64,000 bases of DNA. It comes from Rhodoligotrophos defluvii (GTDB lineage: Bacteria; Pseudomonadota; Alphaproteobacteria; Rhizobiales; Im1). Both the position numbers and the translations under genes were made by a program. The DNA is taken from the NCBI RefSeq assembly GCF_005281615.1, contig NZ_SZZM01000001.1, positions 919,001 to 983,000 of the forward strand, in the 5' to 3' direction. The notes under the pieces are model-generated. The model saw only the letters and a program-made list of their open reading frames with translations. It was not told the origin of the DNA and did not search any database. Within the stretch, counting starts at the first letter, position 1; each line of letters starts with the position of its first letter. This document shows, piece by piece, positions 48,922-59,937 of the stretch.

Positions 48922-50610
48922 TCAGTTGGCGCCGGCCGCCAGATCGACTTCCGGCAGACCCGCATTCATGCGCCGTCTCTGCGCAGCCATCGCCGCGAAG
49001 GCCGCATGCAATTGCGGATGGCGAGCGACGAACTGCCGGAAATCCCGCGCTGTCATGGTGAGGAAGCGGCAGTAGTCGACAGCGGTCACGTCGGCAGTGC
49101 GGCGGTCGCCGCTCAACAGCCCCATCTCACCGAAGAAGTCCCCGGCCTTCAGCTCGATCGCCCGACCGTTCACGTCCACTTGCACCACGCCGGATGAGAT
49201 GAAATACATCGCGTCCGCCCGGTCGCCCTTGCGGATCACGCGGTCGCCCGGATTAGCCGAACGCGGCCTGAACAGCATTAGCAGCTCCTCCCGCTGCTCC
49301 GGCGTCAGCATGGAGAAGATCGGGAATTTCTCCACGATCTGCTGGGCCTCGAGCCCGCGCTCCATCTGGCGGGCCTCGTTGGCCCTGCGCACCGCCGCGA
49401 GCTCCTGCTCCAGCGCAGCCATCCGCGCCGCGCCGAAGGCATGCGGGTGGTGGTCCTCGCGGCGGATCAAGGCCAACGCGGCGGAAAAGCTGAGCGGGTT
49501 CAGCATGATCGACAGCAGAGCGCCCGCCAGGATCAGGTCGCGTGCCTCTGGCGTCATCAGGCCCAAGCTGGCCCCGAGTCCGGCCAGAATGAACGAGAAT
49601 TCGCCGATCTGGGCAAGGCTCGCCGAAACCGTCAGGGCAGTCTTGACCGGAAAGCGTAGCAGCAGAACCACGGCGATCGCGGCCAACGACTTGCCCACCA
49701 CGATGAGTGCCAGCACCGCCAGCACCTTCATCGGCTCGCGCATGAGGATCGTTGGATCGAACAGCATGCCGACGGATACGAAGAACAGCACCGCGAACGC
49801 ATCCTGCAGCGGGAGTGAGTCGGCCGCGGCGCGGTGGCTGAACTGCGATTCGCTCAAGACCACGCCGGCGAAGAAAGCACCGAGCGCGAAGGAGACCCCG
49901 AACACCACCGCCGAGCCATAGGCGATGCCCAGCGCCAGGGCGAGAACCGACAGCGTGAACAGCTCTCGCGAGCCCGTGCGGGCCACCTGGCGGAGGAGCC
50001 GGGGCACGATCTTCGGCCCGAGCAGGATCGCAAGGGCAACGAAAGCCGCGACCTTGCCGAGCGTCAGCGCCAAGTCGAAGCCGAGGCCGAGCCCGCTGCC
50101 ACCGGGACCATGGCCGGCATCAGCACCGGAAAGCCCGTGCCCACCCATCATTTCCGCAAAGGCCGGCAGCAGCACCAGCGCGAGCACCATCGCGAGGTCT
50201 TCGACGATCAGCCAGCCCACGGCGATGCGGCCGTTCGGCGTCGCCACCGCATTGCGCTCTTCCAAAGCCCGTAGCAGCACGACAGTGCTGGCGACCGAGA
50301 GACAGAGGCCAAACAATATCCCTGAACCCAGGCTCCAGCCCCACCACATGGCCAGGGCCGCCCCCATGATCGTGGCGATCACGATCTGGCCGATCGCGCC
50401 GGGCACGGCAATCCCGCGCACCGCCATCAGGTCGGCCGCGGAGAAATGCAGCCCCACGCCGAACATCAGCAGGATCACGCCCATTTCCGCGAGCTGTCCG
50501 GCCAGCGCGCTGTCCGCTACGAAGCCTGGCGTGAACGGCCCCATGATGATGCCGGCGAGAAGATAGCCCACCAGGGGTGGCAGCCGCAGCCGGTCGGCCA
50601 CAAAACCCAA
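48922..50610 (-). CDS. Kef/YbaL-type cation:proton antiporter with C-terminal cyclic-nucleotide-binding domain (5' end frameshifted)
   Basis: CPA2-family antiporter: PPLVGYLLAGIIMGPFTPGFVADSALAGQLAEMGVILLMFGVGLHFS, then helices up to about residue 400 and a cNMP-binding domain (about 430-545, with KFPIFSMLTPEQREELLMLF and AGDFFGEMGLLSGDRRTADVTA). The usual RCK/TrkA-N domain is absent. The frame can only begin at a TTG (50610), inside what should be the first helix. The expected start is GTG at 50660 (VPHDTALIALIAV), after GGGGAAAG, but it is out of frame by one base at about 50622, and four to five residues of the helix are also missing. It is therefore either a damaged gene or a sequencing or assembly error. 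Confidence 0.8.
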   Translation of the reverse strand: MGFVADRLRLPPLVGYLLAGIIMGPFTPGFVADSALAGQLAEMGVILLMFGVGLHFSAADLMAVRGIAVPGAIGQIVIATIMGAALAMWWGWSLGSGILFGLCLSVASTVVLLRALEERNAVATPNGRIAVGWLIVEDLAMVLALVLLPAFAEMMGGHGLSGADAGHGPGGSGLGLGFDLALTLGKVAAFVALAILLGPKIVPRLLRQVARTGSRELFTLSVLALALGIAYGSAVVFGVSFALGAFFAGVVLSESQFSHRAAADSLPLQDAFAVLFFVSVGMLFDPTILMREPMKVLAVLALIVVGKSLAAIAVVLLLRFPVKTALTVSASLAQIGEFSFILAGLGASLGLMTPEARDLILAGALLSIMLNPLSFSAALALIRREDHHPHAFGAARMAALEQELAAVRRANEARQMERGLEAQQIVEKFPIFSMLTPEQREELLMLFRPRSANPGDRVIRKGDRADAMYFISSGVVQVDVNGRAIELKAGDFFGEMGLLSGDRRTADVTAVDYCRFLTMTARDFRQFVARHPQLHAAFAAMAAQRRRMNAGLPEVDLAAGAN

Positions 50611-50660
50611 GCCGAACAGCTTACGGCGATCAGGGCGATGAGAGCGGTATCATGCGGCAC
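50611..50660 (-). other. Detached first codons of the antiporter gene
   Basis: From the GTG at 50660 the frame encodes VPHDTALIALIAV, the typical N-terminus of YbaL-type proteins, with a good ribosome site (GGGGAAAG). It loses the frame of the rest of the protein near 50622, where the sequence GCCGTAAGCTG leads to the downstream frame KLFGLGFVADRLR. The expected remainder of the helix is short by about 13 bases. Confidence 0.6.
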
Positions 50661-50873
50661 TGGCTTTCTTTCCCCGGCGGCCTGTCCACAGAAGGATCCC
50701 GGCTCCCTCTGCAGGACATCACGGATCGGCTGACCTATGATGCGGCAGGAATTCCGTCCCGTGAACCACATCCCATAGGCATAAGGCAACAATTATAATG
50801 CAACCGCATAGGAAGTCCTCCCAATCCACCGGACGGGTGAACGTCGGGCGCGAATAGGCTAGAGTGCGCCCAC

Positions 50874-53753
50874 ATGGCCTTTTCATCGCACACCAAGGCG
50901 GAGCTGCATGCGCCGGATGCCGTAAGCGCATTCCCGGCGGCCGCGCTGCAAGGCGTGGAGCTGCTCGTCTCGCCGGCCCAGGACCAGCTTCTCGATCAGC
51001 CGGCACAGCTCGACGCGGAGGCCGGCCTTGCCTGCTTGGCTGCCGAGCCGCATCTGGTTTGTCACGCGGTATTCCTCGCCAATCGCCTCCAGATTGCGGC
51101 ACGCGCCGAGCGAACGGCCGCACGTGCCGCGCGCGAGCAGGCGCACTATGATGTCGCCGAGCTGTTCGCGTTCGTTTGCCCGGCCCGTTTCGCCCTGCCC
51201 ACCCCCGCAGGCATCGCCCGCGCCTTGGGGCTGGACCCCGGCGCGGCTTGCCCCACGGCTCTGCTGCGCGAATGTGCCCGGTGCCTGCTTGCCCACCTCG
51301 CCGCCGAGGCGCGCCAGCAATCCGCACGCGAGATGCTGGAACAGGCCCAATTTCTGGCGCGCAGCCGCTGGCCATGGGCGCCGCTGGTGATCCAGGCCAT
51401 CGAGGAAGGTAGCGGCAATCAGGATATCTCCCCCTTCCTCACAGGTCTCAATGTGTGGGATCGGCTGGCGGAGTGGGAGGACGAGGGACCGCGCCCCCAG
51501 CCGGACACCAAGGCCATTCCGCCAGAGGATGTGGAGCGGGAGCTCGCGCGCATCCTGGGCAACGGCTCGGAGACGCGCACCGCCCAGCGCGACTATAGCG
51601 TGAAGGTCTCCCAGGCTTTCGCCCCACGCACCAGCCGGCACGAGAACCACATCCTGCTGGCCGAGGCAGGCACCGGGCTGGGCAAGACCCTTGGCTATCT
51701 CGCCCCCGCCGCCCTATGGGCGCGCCGCAACAGCGGCACCGTATGGATCTCGACCTACACCAAGAACCTGCAGCGGCAGCTGGAGCAGGAAACCCAGAAG
51801 GTCTTTCCCAGCCCAGAAGAGCGCCGCCGCAAGGTGGTCATCCGCAAGGGCCGCGAAAACTACCTGTGCCTTCTGAATCTACAGGAGCGTATCGCGCAGA
51901 TGAGCGGCAATCCCCGCGGCAATCTGCTGGCGGTGCTCATCGTGCGCTGGGTGAAGGTCAGCCGCGACGGCGACATGATCGGCGGCGATTTCCCGGCCTG
52001 GCTCATGTCGCTGTTCGCCGATGGCGGCACCACGGGCGAGCGCGCGCCCTCACCGGCTAATCTCGGTCTCACCGACCGGCGCGGCGAATGCATCTACACC
52101 GCCTGCCCCCATTATCGGAAGTGCTTCGTCGAGAAGGCGACCCGGGCGGCCCGCAAGGCGGACATCGTCATCGGCAACCATGCCCTGGTCATGGCCCAAG
52201 CCGCCCAGGACCAGCTGCTCGGCCCTGCGCAGACGACGGACGAGCAGACCGCGGCCGGGGCGATTCGCCGACTGATTCTGGACGAAGGCCACCACCTGTT
52301 CGACGCTGCCGACAACGCCTTCGCCGCCCACCTGACGGCGATTGAAGCGGCTGAACTGCGCCGCTGGATTCGTGGCGGCGAGACCCGCGGCCGGCGCGGG
52401 CGCAGCCTGATCGACCGCATTGGCGACCTCGCCGGCGCCGCGCAGGAGGATGATCAGACCGAGGCCATGCTGCAGGCGGTCATGAACGCCGCCAACAATC
52501 TGCCCGGCCCTGGCTGGCAGAGGCGGGTGCAGGCCGGGATGCCGGAGGGTCCGGCCGAGCGCTTCCTGATGATCATCCGTGAGCAGGTGCTTGCCCGCTC
52601 CGAAACCGCAGCGCGCTATGCCCTGGAGACAGGCTGCCGGCCTCCCCTCCCCGGCCTGGCGGAGGCGGCGGATGCATTGGCTGCCGCGCTCCAGGAGCTG
52701 GCGGCGCCCATGCAGGCGCTGGCGAAGAGCCTCATGGCCCGTCTCGATGACGACGCCGCCAAGCTCGAGACCGCCGAGCGGGCGCGCATCGAATCGGTGG
52801 CCCGCGGCCTCAGACGCCGGGCGGAGCTTACCCTGAATGCCTGGATCGACATGCTCGACCGCCTCAGCCGGGAGGAGCCCGAGGGCTTCGCCGAATGGTT
52901 CGCCATCGAGCAAAGCTTCGGCCAGGAGGCAGACGTGGGCATGTATCGCCACTGGATCGACCCCACCGTTCCGCTGGCCAAGCTGGTGCTGGAGACGGTC
53001 GACGGCGCGGTGATCACCTCGGCCACCCTGCGCGACCGGCTGCCCGAGGCCCCGGATGACTGGGCCAGCGCCGAGATGCGCACCGGGGTCAATCACCTGC
53101 CCTATCCCGCCATGCGCTCGGTGCATCACAGCCCCTACGACTATCCGAACCAGGCGCGGATCGTGATCGTCAATGACGTCAACCGCGAGGATCCGGACCA
53201 GGTGGCCGCCGCCTATCGCGAGCTGTTCCTCGCCGCGGGCGGCGGTGCTCTCGGTCTGTTCACCGCCATTTCCCGCCTGCGTGAGACTTATCGGCGCATC
53301 ATCGCCCCGCTGAGCCGCAACGGCCTGTCGCTCTATGCCCAGCACGTGGACCCGGTGGATACCGGCACTTTGGTCGACCTGTTTCGCGCCGAGCAGAACA
53401 GCTGCCTGCTCGGAACCGACGCGGTGCGCGACGGGGTGGACGTTCCGGGCGAGGCCTTGCGGCTGATCGTGCTGGAGCGCGTGCCTTGGCCGCAGCCCTC
53501 GATCCTGGAGCGGGCGCGGCGTGCTGCCTTCGGCGGCAACATCTATCAGGAAATGATCGTGCGCCTGCGCCTCAGGCAAGCCTTCGGCCGGCTGATTCGC
53601 CGGGCGGATGATCGCGGCGTGTTCGTGGTGCTCGACCCACGCCTCGCCTCACGCTTTCTCACCGCCTTTCCGGAAGGCGTGCCGGTGAAGCGCACCGGTC
53701 TGGTGGACGCGATCGAGACGGTCCAGACCTTTCTTGCCGAGCGCCCTTGCTGA
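50874..53753 (+). CDS. DinG-family DNA helicase (XPD-like)
   Basis: Superfamily 2 helicase of 959 residues. Walker A is EAGTGLGKT (264-272) and Walker B LILDEGHHLFD (DEGH). Conserved Cys that may hold the iron-sulfur cluster occur in ENYLCLLN and GECIYTACPHYRKC. Motif V/VI region has LLGTDAVRDGVDVPGEALR and RLRQAFGRLIRR. The N-terminal 240 residues, Ala/Leu-rich with no DnaQ-type exonuclease motif, are unique to this subgroup. It probably resolves R-loops or unusual DNA structures. It may be co-transcribed with the TerB-like gene 54 bases downstream. Confidence 0.88.
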   Translation: MAFSSHTKAELHAPDAVSAFPAAALQGVELLVSPAQDQLLDQPAQLDAEAGLACLAAEPHLVCHAVFLANRLQIAARAERTAARAAREQAHYDVAELFAFVCPARFALPTPAGIARALGLDPGAACPTALLRECARCLLAHLAAEARQQSAREMLEQAQFLARSRWPWAPLVIQAIEEGSGNQDISPFLTGLNVWDRLAEWEDEGPRPQPDTKAIPPEDVERELARILGNGSETRTAQRDYSVKVSQAFAPRTSRHENHILLAEAGTGLGKTLGYLAPAALWARRNSGTVWISTYTKNLQRQLEQETQKVFPSPEERRRKVVIRKGRENYLCLLNLQERIAQMSGNPRGNLLAVLIVRWVKVSRDGDMIGGDFPAWLMSLFADGGTTGERAPSPANLGLTDRRGECIYTACPHYRKCFVEKATRAARKADIVIGNHALVMAQAAQDQLLGPAQTTDEQTAAGAIRRLILDEGHHLFDAADNAFAAHLTAIEAAELRRWIRGGETRGRRGRSLIDRIGDLAGAAQEDDQTEAMLQAVMNAANNLPGPGWQRRVQAGMPEGPAERFLMIIREQVLARSETAARYALETGCRPPLPGLAEAADALAAALQELAAPMQALAKSLMARLDDDAAKLETAERARIESVARGLRRRAELTLNAWIDMLDRLSREEPEGFAEWFAIEQSFGQEADVGMYRHWIDPTVPLAKLVLETVDGAVITSATLRDRLPEAPDDWASAEMRTGVNHLPYPAMRSVHHSPYDYPNQARIVIVNDVNREDPDQVAAAYRELFLAAGGGALGLFTAISRLRETYRRIIAPLSRNGLSLYAQHVDPVDTGTLVDLFRAEQNSCLLGTDAVRDGVDVPGEALRLIVLERVPWPQPSILERARRAAFGGNIYQEMIVRLRLRQAFGRLIRRADDRGVFVVLDPRLASRFLTAFPEGVPVKRTGLVDAIETVQTFLAERPC

Positions 53754-53806
53754 AACCGTCGTCAACTTCTACTGTGCGGCCCGCGTGAACCGATTTGGGA
53801 GTGTGC

Positions 53807-54223
53807 ATGAGTACCGTCGGCCCGCATCAGGCGCTGATCTATGTCATGGTCACCATGTCTGCCGTCGACAACAGGATGGGCGACGCAGAGCTGAAGCGCA
53901 TTGGCACGATCGTGAAACGCCTGCCCGTATTCCGGGACTTCGACCCCGATCGCCTGGTGCTGACCGCCCAGGAAGCAGGCGAGTTGCTGAGCGCCGACGG
54001 CGAGGCGGGGCTGCGCACCCTGTTGGCCCTGGTGAAGCAGGCGTTGCCGGAGCGCCTGCGCGAAACCGCCTATGCGCTCGCAGTTGAAGTTGCGGCGGCG
54101 GACATGAAGCTGCCGAAGGAAGAGATCCGGCTCTTGCAGATCCTGCGCGATACGCTGGAGCTCGATAAGCTCACCTGCGCCGCTATCGAGCGTTCGGCCA
54201 TAGCCCGCTACGCGCAGCTGTGA
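53807..54223 (+). CDS. TerB-like (tellurite resistance TerB/DjlA) protein
   Basis: Small all-helical protein of 138 residues. The pattern MVTMSAVDNRMGDAELKRIGTIVKRLPVF, then VEVAAADMKLPKEEIRLLQILRDTLELDKL, is the two-half Asp-containing TerB/DjlA_N repeat, in which acidic residues bind metal. No tellurite operon is near, so tellurite resistance is not implied. Start ATG at 53807 follows GGGAG. It converges on dnaJ. Confidence 0.8.
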   Translation: MSTVGPHQALIYVMVTMSAVDNRMGDAELKRIGTIVKRLPVFRDFDPDRLVLTAQEAGELLSADGEAGLRTLLALVKQALPERLRETAYALAVEVAAADMKLPKEEIRLLQILRDTLELDKLTCAAIERSAIARYAQL

Positions 54224-54272
54224 CCCCCCGGCATGGGCGCCCGGCTTACCCCCATGACCCATGGAAACAGCT

Positions 54273-55421
54273 CTAGTCGGCGGCAAAGCCTTCCCAGAAG
54301 GCCTTGGCCTTGGCGAAGAAGCCCTCGGATTCCGGGCTGTTCCTGTTGTGCGACTCACGCTCGAATTCCTCGAGCAGCTCACGCTGGCGCCGTGACAGGT
54401 TAACCGGCGTCTCGACCGCCACCTGGATATACATATCGCCATACTGGTGCGAGCGCAGCACCGGCATGCCCTTGGCCTTGAGCCGGAACTGCTTGCCGGT
54501 CTGCGTGCCTTCGGGAATGCGCAGCCGTGCCTTCTTGCCGTCGAGGGTCGGCACCTCGATTTCCCCGCCCAATGCGGCGGTGGTCAGCGAAATGGGCACG
54601 CGGGAGAACAGGTCGGCGCCGTCTCGCTGGAAGAACTGGTGCGGCTTGATTGACAGGAAGATGTAGAGGTCGCCCGGCGGGCCGCCGCGCAGTCCCGCTT
54701 CTCCCTCGCCGGCGATCCTTATCCTGGTGCCGTCCTCGACGCCGGCCGGAATGTTAACAGACAGGGTGCGCTCGCGGCTCACCCGGCCGCTGCCGCCGCA
54801 GCTCCGGCATGGGTCGGCGATCACTTCGCCGCGCCCCTGGCATGTCATGCAGGTACGTTCGACCGTGAAGAAGCCCTGGGTGGCGCGCACCCGTCCGGCG
54901 CCGGCGCAGACCGGGCAGACCTTGGGCGATGTTCCGGCCTTGGCGCCGGAGCCGTCGCACACCTCGCAGGTGACGCTGGTCGGCACGCGGATCTGGGCCG
55001 TCTTGCCCAGATAGGCGTCTTCCAGGGTGATCTCCATGTTGTAGCGGAGATCGGCCCCGCGGGTCGCGGAGCTCTGCCGCCGGCCAGTGCCGCGGCGCGT
55101 GCCCATGAACTCGCCGAACAGGTCCTCGAACATGTCCGACATGGTCGAGGAGAAATCGGGCCCGAAGCCGGCGCCGCTGCGGGCAAACCCGCCATGCTCG
55201 AAGGCCGCATGCCCGAACTGGTCATAGGCCGCGCGCTTCTGCGGGTCCTTCAGGGCTTCATAAGCCTCGTTGATCTCCTTGAAGCGATGCTCGGCCTCTG
55301 CATTCCCGGGGTTGGCATCCGGGTGGTACTGCTTGGCCAGCCGACGATAGGCGGCCTTCAATTCGGTTTCGCCGGCGCTCCGGCTAACGCCCAGGATTTC
55401 ATAATAGTCGCGCTTCGCCAT
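54273..55421 (-). CDS. dnaJ: Chaperone DnaJ
   Basis: Hsp40 co-chaperone that presents clients to DnaK. J domain with the HPD motif (YHPDANPG), Gly/Phe-rich segment, and four CXXCXGXG zinc-binding repeats ([42 protein letters not shown]). C-terminal substrate domain [22 protein letters not shown]. 382 residues. It lies 139 bases after dnaK, with a stem-loop in between. Confidence 0.97.
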   Translation of the reverse strand: MAKRDYYEILGVSRSAGETELKAAYRRLAKQYHPDANPGNAEAEHRFKEINEAYEALKDPQKRAAYDQFGHAAFEHGGFARSGAGFGPDFSSTMSDMFEDLFGEFMGTRRGTGRRQSSATRGADLRYNMEITLEDAYLGKTAQIRVPTSVTCEVCDGSGAKAGTSPKVCPVCAGAGRVRATQGFFTVERTCMTCQGRGEVIADPCRSCGGSGRVSRERTLSVNIPAGVEDGTRIRIAGEGEAGLRGGPPGDLYIFLSIKPHQFFQRDGADLFSRVPISLTTAALGGEIEVPTLDGKKARLRIPEGTQTGKQFRLKAKGMPVLRSHQYGDMYIQVAVETPVNLSRRQRELLEEFERESHNRNSPESEGFFAKAKAFWEGFAAD

Positions 55422-55439
55422 CGCTCACATCCGATGCCC

Positions 55440-55497
55440 ACGCAAAAGACCCCGCCCCGTTCGACGTCTTGCCGCTCGGGGCGAGGTCCTCTTGCGT
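55440..55497 (-). other. Long stem-loop between dnaK and dnaJ
   Basis: Two arms of about 20 bases (55440-55459 and 55477-55497) pair almost completely, with ACGCAA ends and CGCCCCG/CGGGGCG cores and a 17-base loop. There is no clear T-run afterwards. In other bacteria a similar structure between dnaK and dnaJ acts as a partial terminator or mRNA processing site, lowering dnaJ expression. Confidence 0.55.
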
Positions 55498-55560
55498 GTC
55501 TACCCGCTGCCGCCGACCGGGCGGCCCGTCTCCGTCATGGTCAGCCCTCGTGCGCAGCGA

Positions 55561-57486
<1,926 letters not shown>

Positions 57487-57624
57487 TCTTTCTACCTCCT
57501 TTGCGGCAGGCCGGCTCTGAGGCCTTCTGGCAAGCACCTGTTAATCCGGAGAAGTTGCTGGCTCGCGGATCGCCGGCCTCCTCCAACTCGAACGCGAAAT
57601 GTTTCGACCTGGAAGCTGGCGTGT

Positions 57625-57653
57625 ATATATGCGCCTCATTCCGGGGCTGCAAG
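57625..57653 (-). promoter_or_regulatory. Possible heat-shock (RpoH-type) promoter of dnaK
   Basis: On the reverse strand CTTGCA (57653-57648) and CATATAT (57631-57625) are separated by 16 bases. They resemble the alphaproteobacterial RpoH pattern, which has a CTTG box and a -10 box beginning with C and containing TAT. It is about 140 bases before the dnaK ATG. Confidence 0.4.
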
Positions 57654-57693
57654 GCGCAGAGCCCTCCAGAAAATGCTGGTTCGGGGGCGGGCA

Positions 57694-58314
57694 TCATGCG
57701 GATGCCTGGGGCTTGGGCCCGCCCTTCGAAACACCGACGAGAGCCGGGCGCAAAACCCGGTCGCCGATGCGATAGCCCGTCTGCATCACCTGCACGACCA
57801 TGCCGGCGGGCTGGCTCTCGTCCTCGACCTCGAACATGGCCTGGTGGAAGTTCGGGTCGAAGCGCTCGCCCAACGGGTCGAAACGGCGGATGCCATGGCG
57901 TTCGAAGACGTTGAGCATCTCGCGCTCGGTCATCTCCACGCCCACGACGAGGTTCTTCACCGGCTCGTCCAGTGACGGATCGTCTTTATCCGGGGCGGAC
58001 GCGAGCGCCCGGCCGAAATTGTCGATGACGTTCAGGAGATCGCGGGCGAAGGATGTATTGGCATATTGCACGGCCTCCGCCTTCTCGCGGTCCGTGCGGC
58101 GCCGCAGGTTCTCCTGGTCGGCTATGGCACGGAGGAGCTTGTCCTTCAGGCTGTCGTTCTCGGCCTGGAGGGCTTGGATCGCGGCCGCCATGGTCTCGGG
58201 ACTGAGCTCTTCGGATTGCGCTTCGGGGGCTTCGGCAGCCTGGGCGGAGGCATCGACCGTGGGCTGATCGTTCTGCTCGTCTGGCGAGGGAGTGGTCTTT
58301 GTGTTTGCAGTCAT
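57694..58314 (-). CDS. grpE: Nucleotide exchange factor GrpE
   Basis: Releases ADP from DnaK. The 206 residues start with an acidic disordered tail, then a long coiled coil (AIQALQAENDSLKDKLLRAIADQENLRRRTDRE), and a beta-wing domain with PLGERFDPNFHQAMFEVEDE and GYRIGDRVLRPALVGVSKG. Two ATGs are adjacent (58317 and 58314); AAGGA fits the second better. Next gene upstream on the same strand is hrcA; dnaK follows 207 bases downstream. Confidence 0.96.
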   Translation of the reverse strand: MTANTKTTPSPDEQNDQPTVDASAQAAEAPEAQSEELSPETMAAAIQALQAENDSLKDKLLRAIADQENLRRRTDREKAEAVQYANTSFARDLLNVIDNFGRALASAPDKDDPSLDEPVKNLVVGVEMTEREMLNVFERHGIRRFDPLGERFDPNFHQAMFEVEDESQPAGMVVQVMQTGYRIGDRVLRPALVGVSKGGPKPQASA

Positions 58315-58394
58315 CATCGATCCTTCACGCTCAGCTTCGGCAGGGCCAGGCCTCTGCCGATGCCTGTCCGATATCGACCGTCAAACGCGAAAAA

Positions 58395-59456
58395 TCAAGA
58401 CAACAGCCGGCTTACCACCTTCGCGGTGTAGTCCACCATGGGGATGATGCGGGCATAATTGAGGCGCGTGGGCCCGATCACGCCGAGCACACCCACCACC
58501 CGCTCCTCCGCATCGCGATAGGGCGCGATGATGATGGACGAGCCCGAAAGCGAGAACAGCTTGTTCTCGGAGCCGATAAAGATGCGCACCCCTTCACCTT
58601 CTTCCGCCAGGCCGAGCAGGCGGATCAAGTCGCGCTTGGTCTCGAGGTCATCGAGCAGGCTTCGGATGCGCTCCAGATCCTGCAAGGTATCCTTGTCATC
58701 GAGCAGGTTGGCCCGCCCACGCACGATCAGCGTCTTTTCTTCCTCGGGGTCGTCGTTGCTCCAGCTCGCGATCCCTTGCTCGACCACCGTCGCGGTGAGC
58801 TCGTCGATTTCCTCGCGCAGCCGCTGCACCTCGGTCTTCATCGACTTCTGCATCTCCGCGAGCGTCTTGCCGATGAAACGGGTGCTGAGATAGTTCGTGG
58901 CGGACATCAGCACCGATGGAGGCAGGCCAGCCGGAATGGTCATGACGCGGTTCTCGACCGTGCCGTCCTCGCCCACCAGGATCACCAGGGCGCGCTGGGT
59001 ATCGAGCTTGACGAACTCAATATGCTTGAGCCGCATGTTGATCTTGGGCGCCAGCAGCACCCCGGCGCATTGGCTCAAGCCCGACAGCATATTGGTTGCC
59101 GCGGTCAGCACCTCGTCGATCCGCTGGCGATTGTGGCTCGCCACCCGCTGCTCGATCTGGGTGCGCTCCTCCTCATTGATGTTGCCGACCTCCAGCAGGG
59201 CGTCGACGAAAAAGCGCAGACCCAGCTCGGTGGGCATGCGGCCGGCGCTGGTGTGAGGGGAGCTGATCAGGCCGATCGCCTCCAGGTCCGACATGACATT
59301 GCGGACAGAGGCCGGCGACAGGTTGATCGGCAGCATCTGGGAAATCGTGCGAGATCCCACCGGTTCACCGGTGGACAGATAGGTTTCGACCAGCTGCCGG
59401 AAAATTTCGCGGGAACGCTTATCGAGATCAGCCAATCCCAAAAGGCGGTGGTCCAT
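58395..59456 (-). CDS. hrcA: Heat-inducible transcription repressor HrcA
   Basis: Repressor of CIRCE-controlled chaperone genes. N-terminal winged helix: [52 protein letters not shown] and [20 protein letters not shown]. Central and C-terminal parts include [11 protein letters not shown], and near the end [23 protein letters not shown] and [22 protein letters not shown]. 353 residues from ATG 59456; the frame opens at 59504. No CIRCE element (TTAGCACTC-N9-GAGTGCTAA) was seen in this window, so its targets, probably groESL, lie elsewhere. Confidence 0.95.
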   Translation of the reverse strand: MDHRLLGLADLDKRSREIFRQLVETYLSTGEPVGSRTISQMLPINLSPASVRNVMSDLEAIGLISSPHTSAGRMPTELGLRFFVDALLEVGNINEEERTQIEQRVASHNRQRIDEVLTAATNMLSGLSQCAGVLLAPKINMRLKHIEFVKLDTQRALVILVGEDGTVENRVMTIPAGLPPSVLMSATNYLSTRFIGKTLAEMQKSMKTEVQRLREEIDELTATVVEQGIASWSNDDPEEEKTLIVRGRANLLDDKDTLQDLERIRSLLDDLETKRDLIRLLGLAEEGEGVRIFIGSENKLFSLSGSSIIIAPYRDAEERVVGVLGVIGPTRLNYARIIPMVDYTAKVVSRLLS

Positions 59457-59596
59457 CTTCCATCGGCCCTGTTGGCCGCTCAGCATTTCGTTGCAATGCC
59501 CCAAGCGTCATACCAATTTAGGTATCCCACGCCGGCGCGTCAACGCCACGAAAGCCCTTTGGTTCCGGAGGAAATAACCTCAGGTTGTGACAAGCT

Positions 59597-59890
59597 TTAG
59601 GATGCAGCGATGCTGACCTGTCCTGCCAGGCGGCGGCGAAGTTCCTCCTGCTTCTCGCGGATCATGCCGGGAATGAGGAAGGCATCGATCAGCCACCAGA
59701 CGAAGCCGATGACCACGAAGTAGCTGAGGATCTGCAGGATCGCGGTGCCGGGCCGGCCAAGATAGAACCGGTGCCCTGAGACGAACCACAGGAAGAACCA
59801 CAGTACATAAGCGGCAACGATGCTCGGCCCCTCATTGGCGACGCGCGTCTCAATGAGGATCTGACGCTCGGTGCTGTTGGTGATGCTCAT
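59597..59890 (-). CDS. TM2-domain membrane protein
   Basis: A 97-residue protein with two hydrophobic helices: VAAYVLWFFLWFVSGHRFYLGRPG and LQILSYFVVIGFVWWLIDAFLIPGMI. The GxHRFYLGR connector and the Asp in LIDAF are the TM2 signature. Function unknown. The ATG at 59890 follows AGAGG. It lies between hrcA and the radical SAM gene on the same strand. Confidence 0.85.
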   Translation of the reverse strand: MSITNSTERQILIETRVANEGPSIVAAYVLWFFLWFVSGHRFYLGRPGTAILQILSYFVVIGFVWWLIDAFLIPGMIREKQEELRRRLAGQVSIAAS

Positions 59891-59937
59891 CAAACCAAAC
59901 CTCTTAACAACAACGGCTCAAATATAGTGATTGCAAT

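Noticed and set aside
57487-59596. CIRCE operator near hrcA, grpE or dnaK
   Set aside because: No TTAGCACTC / GAGTGCTAA pair found in these intergenic regions.
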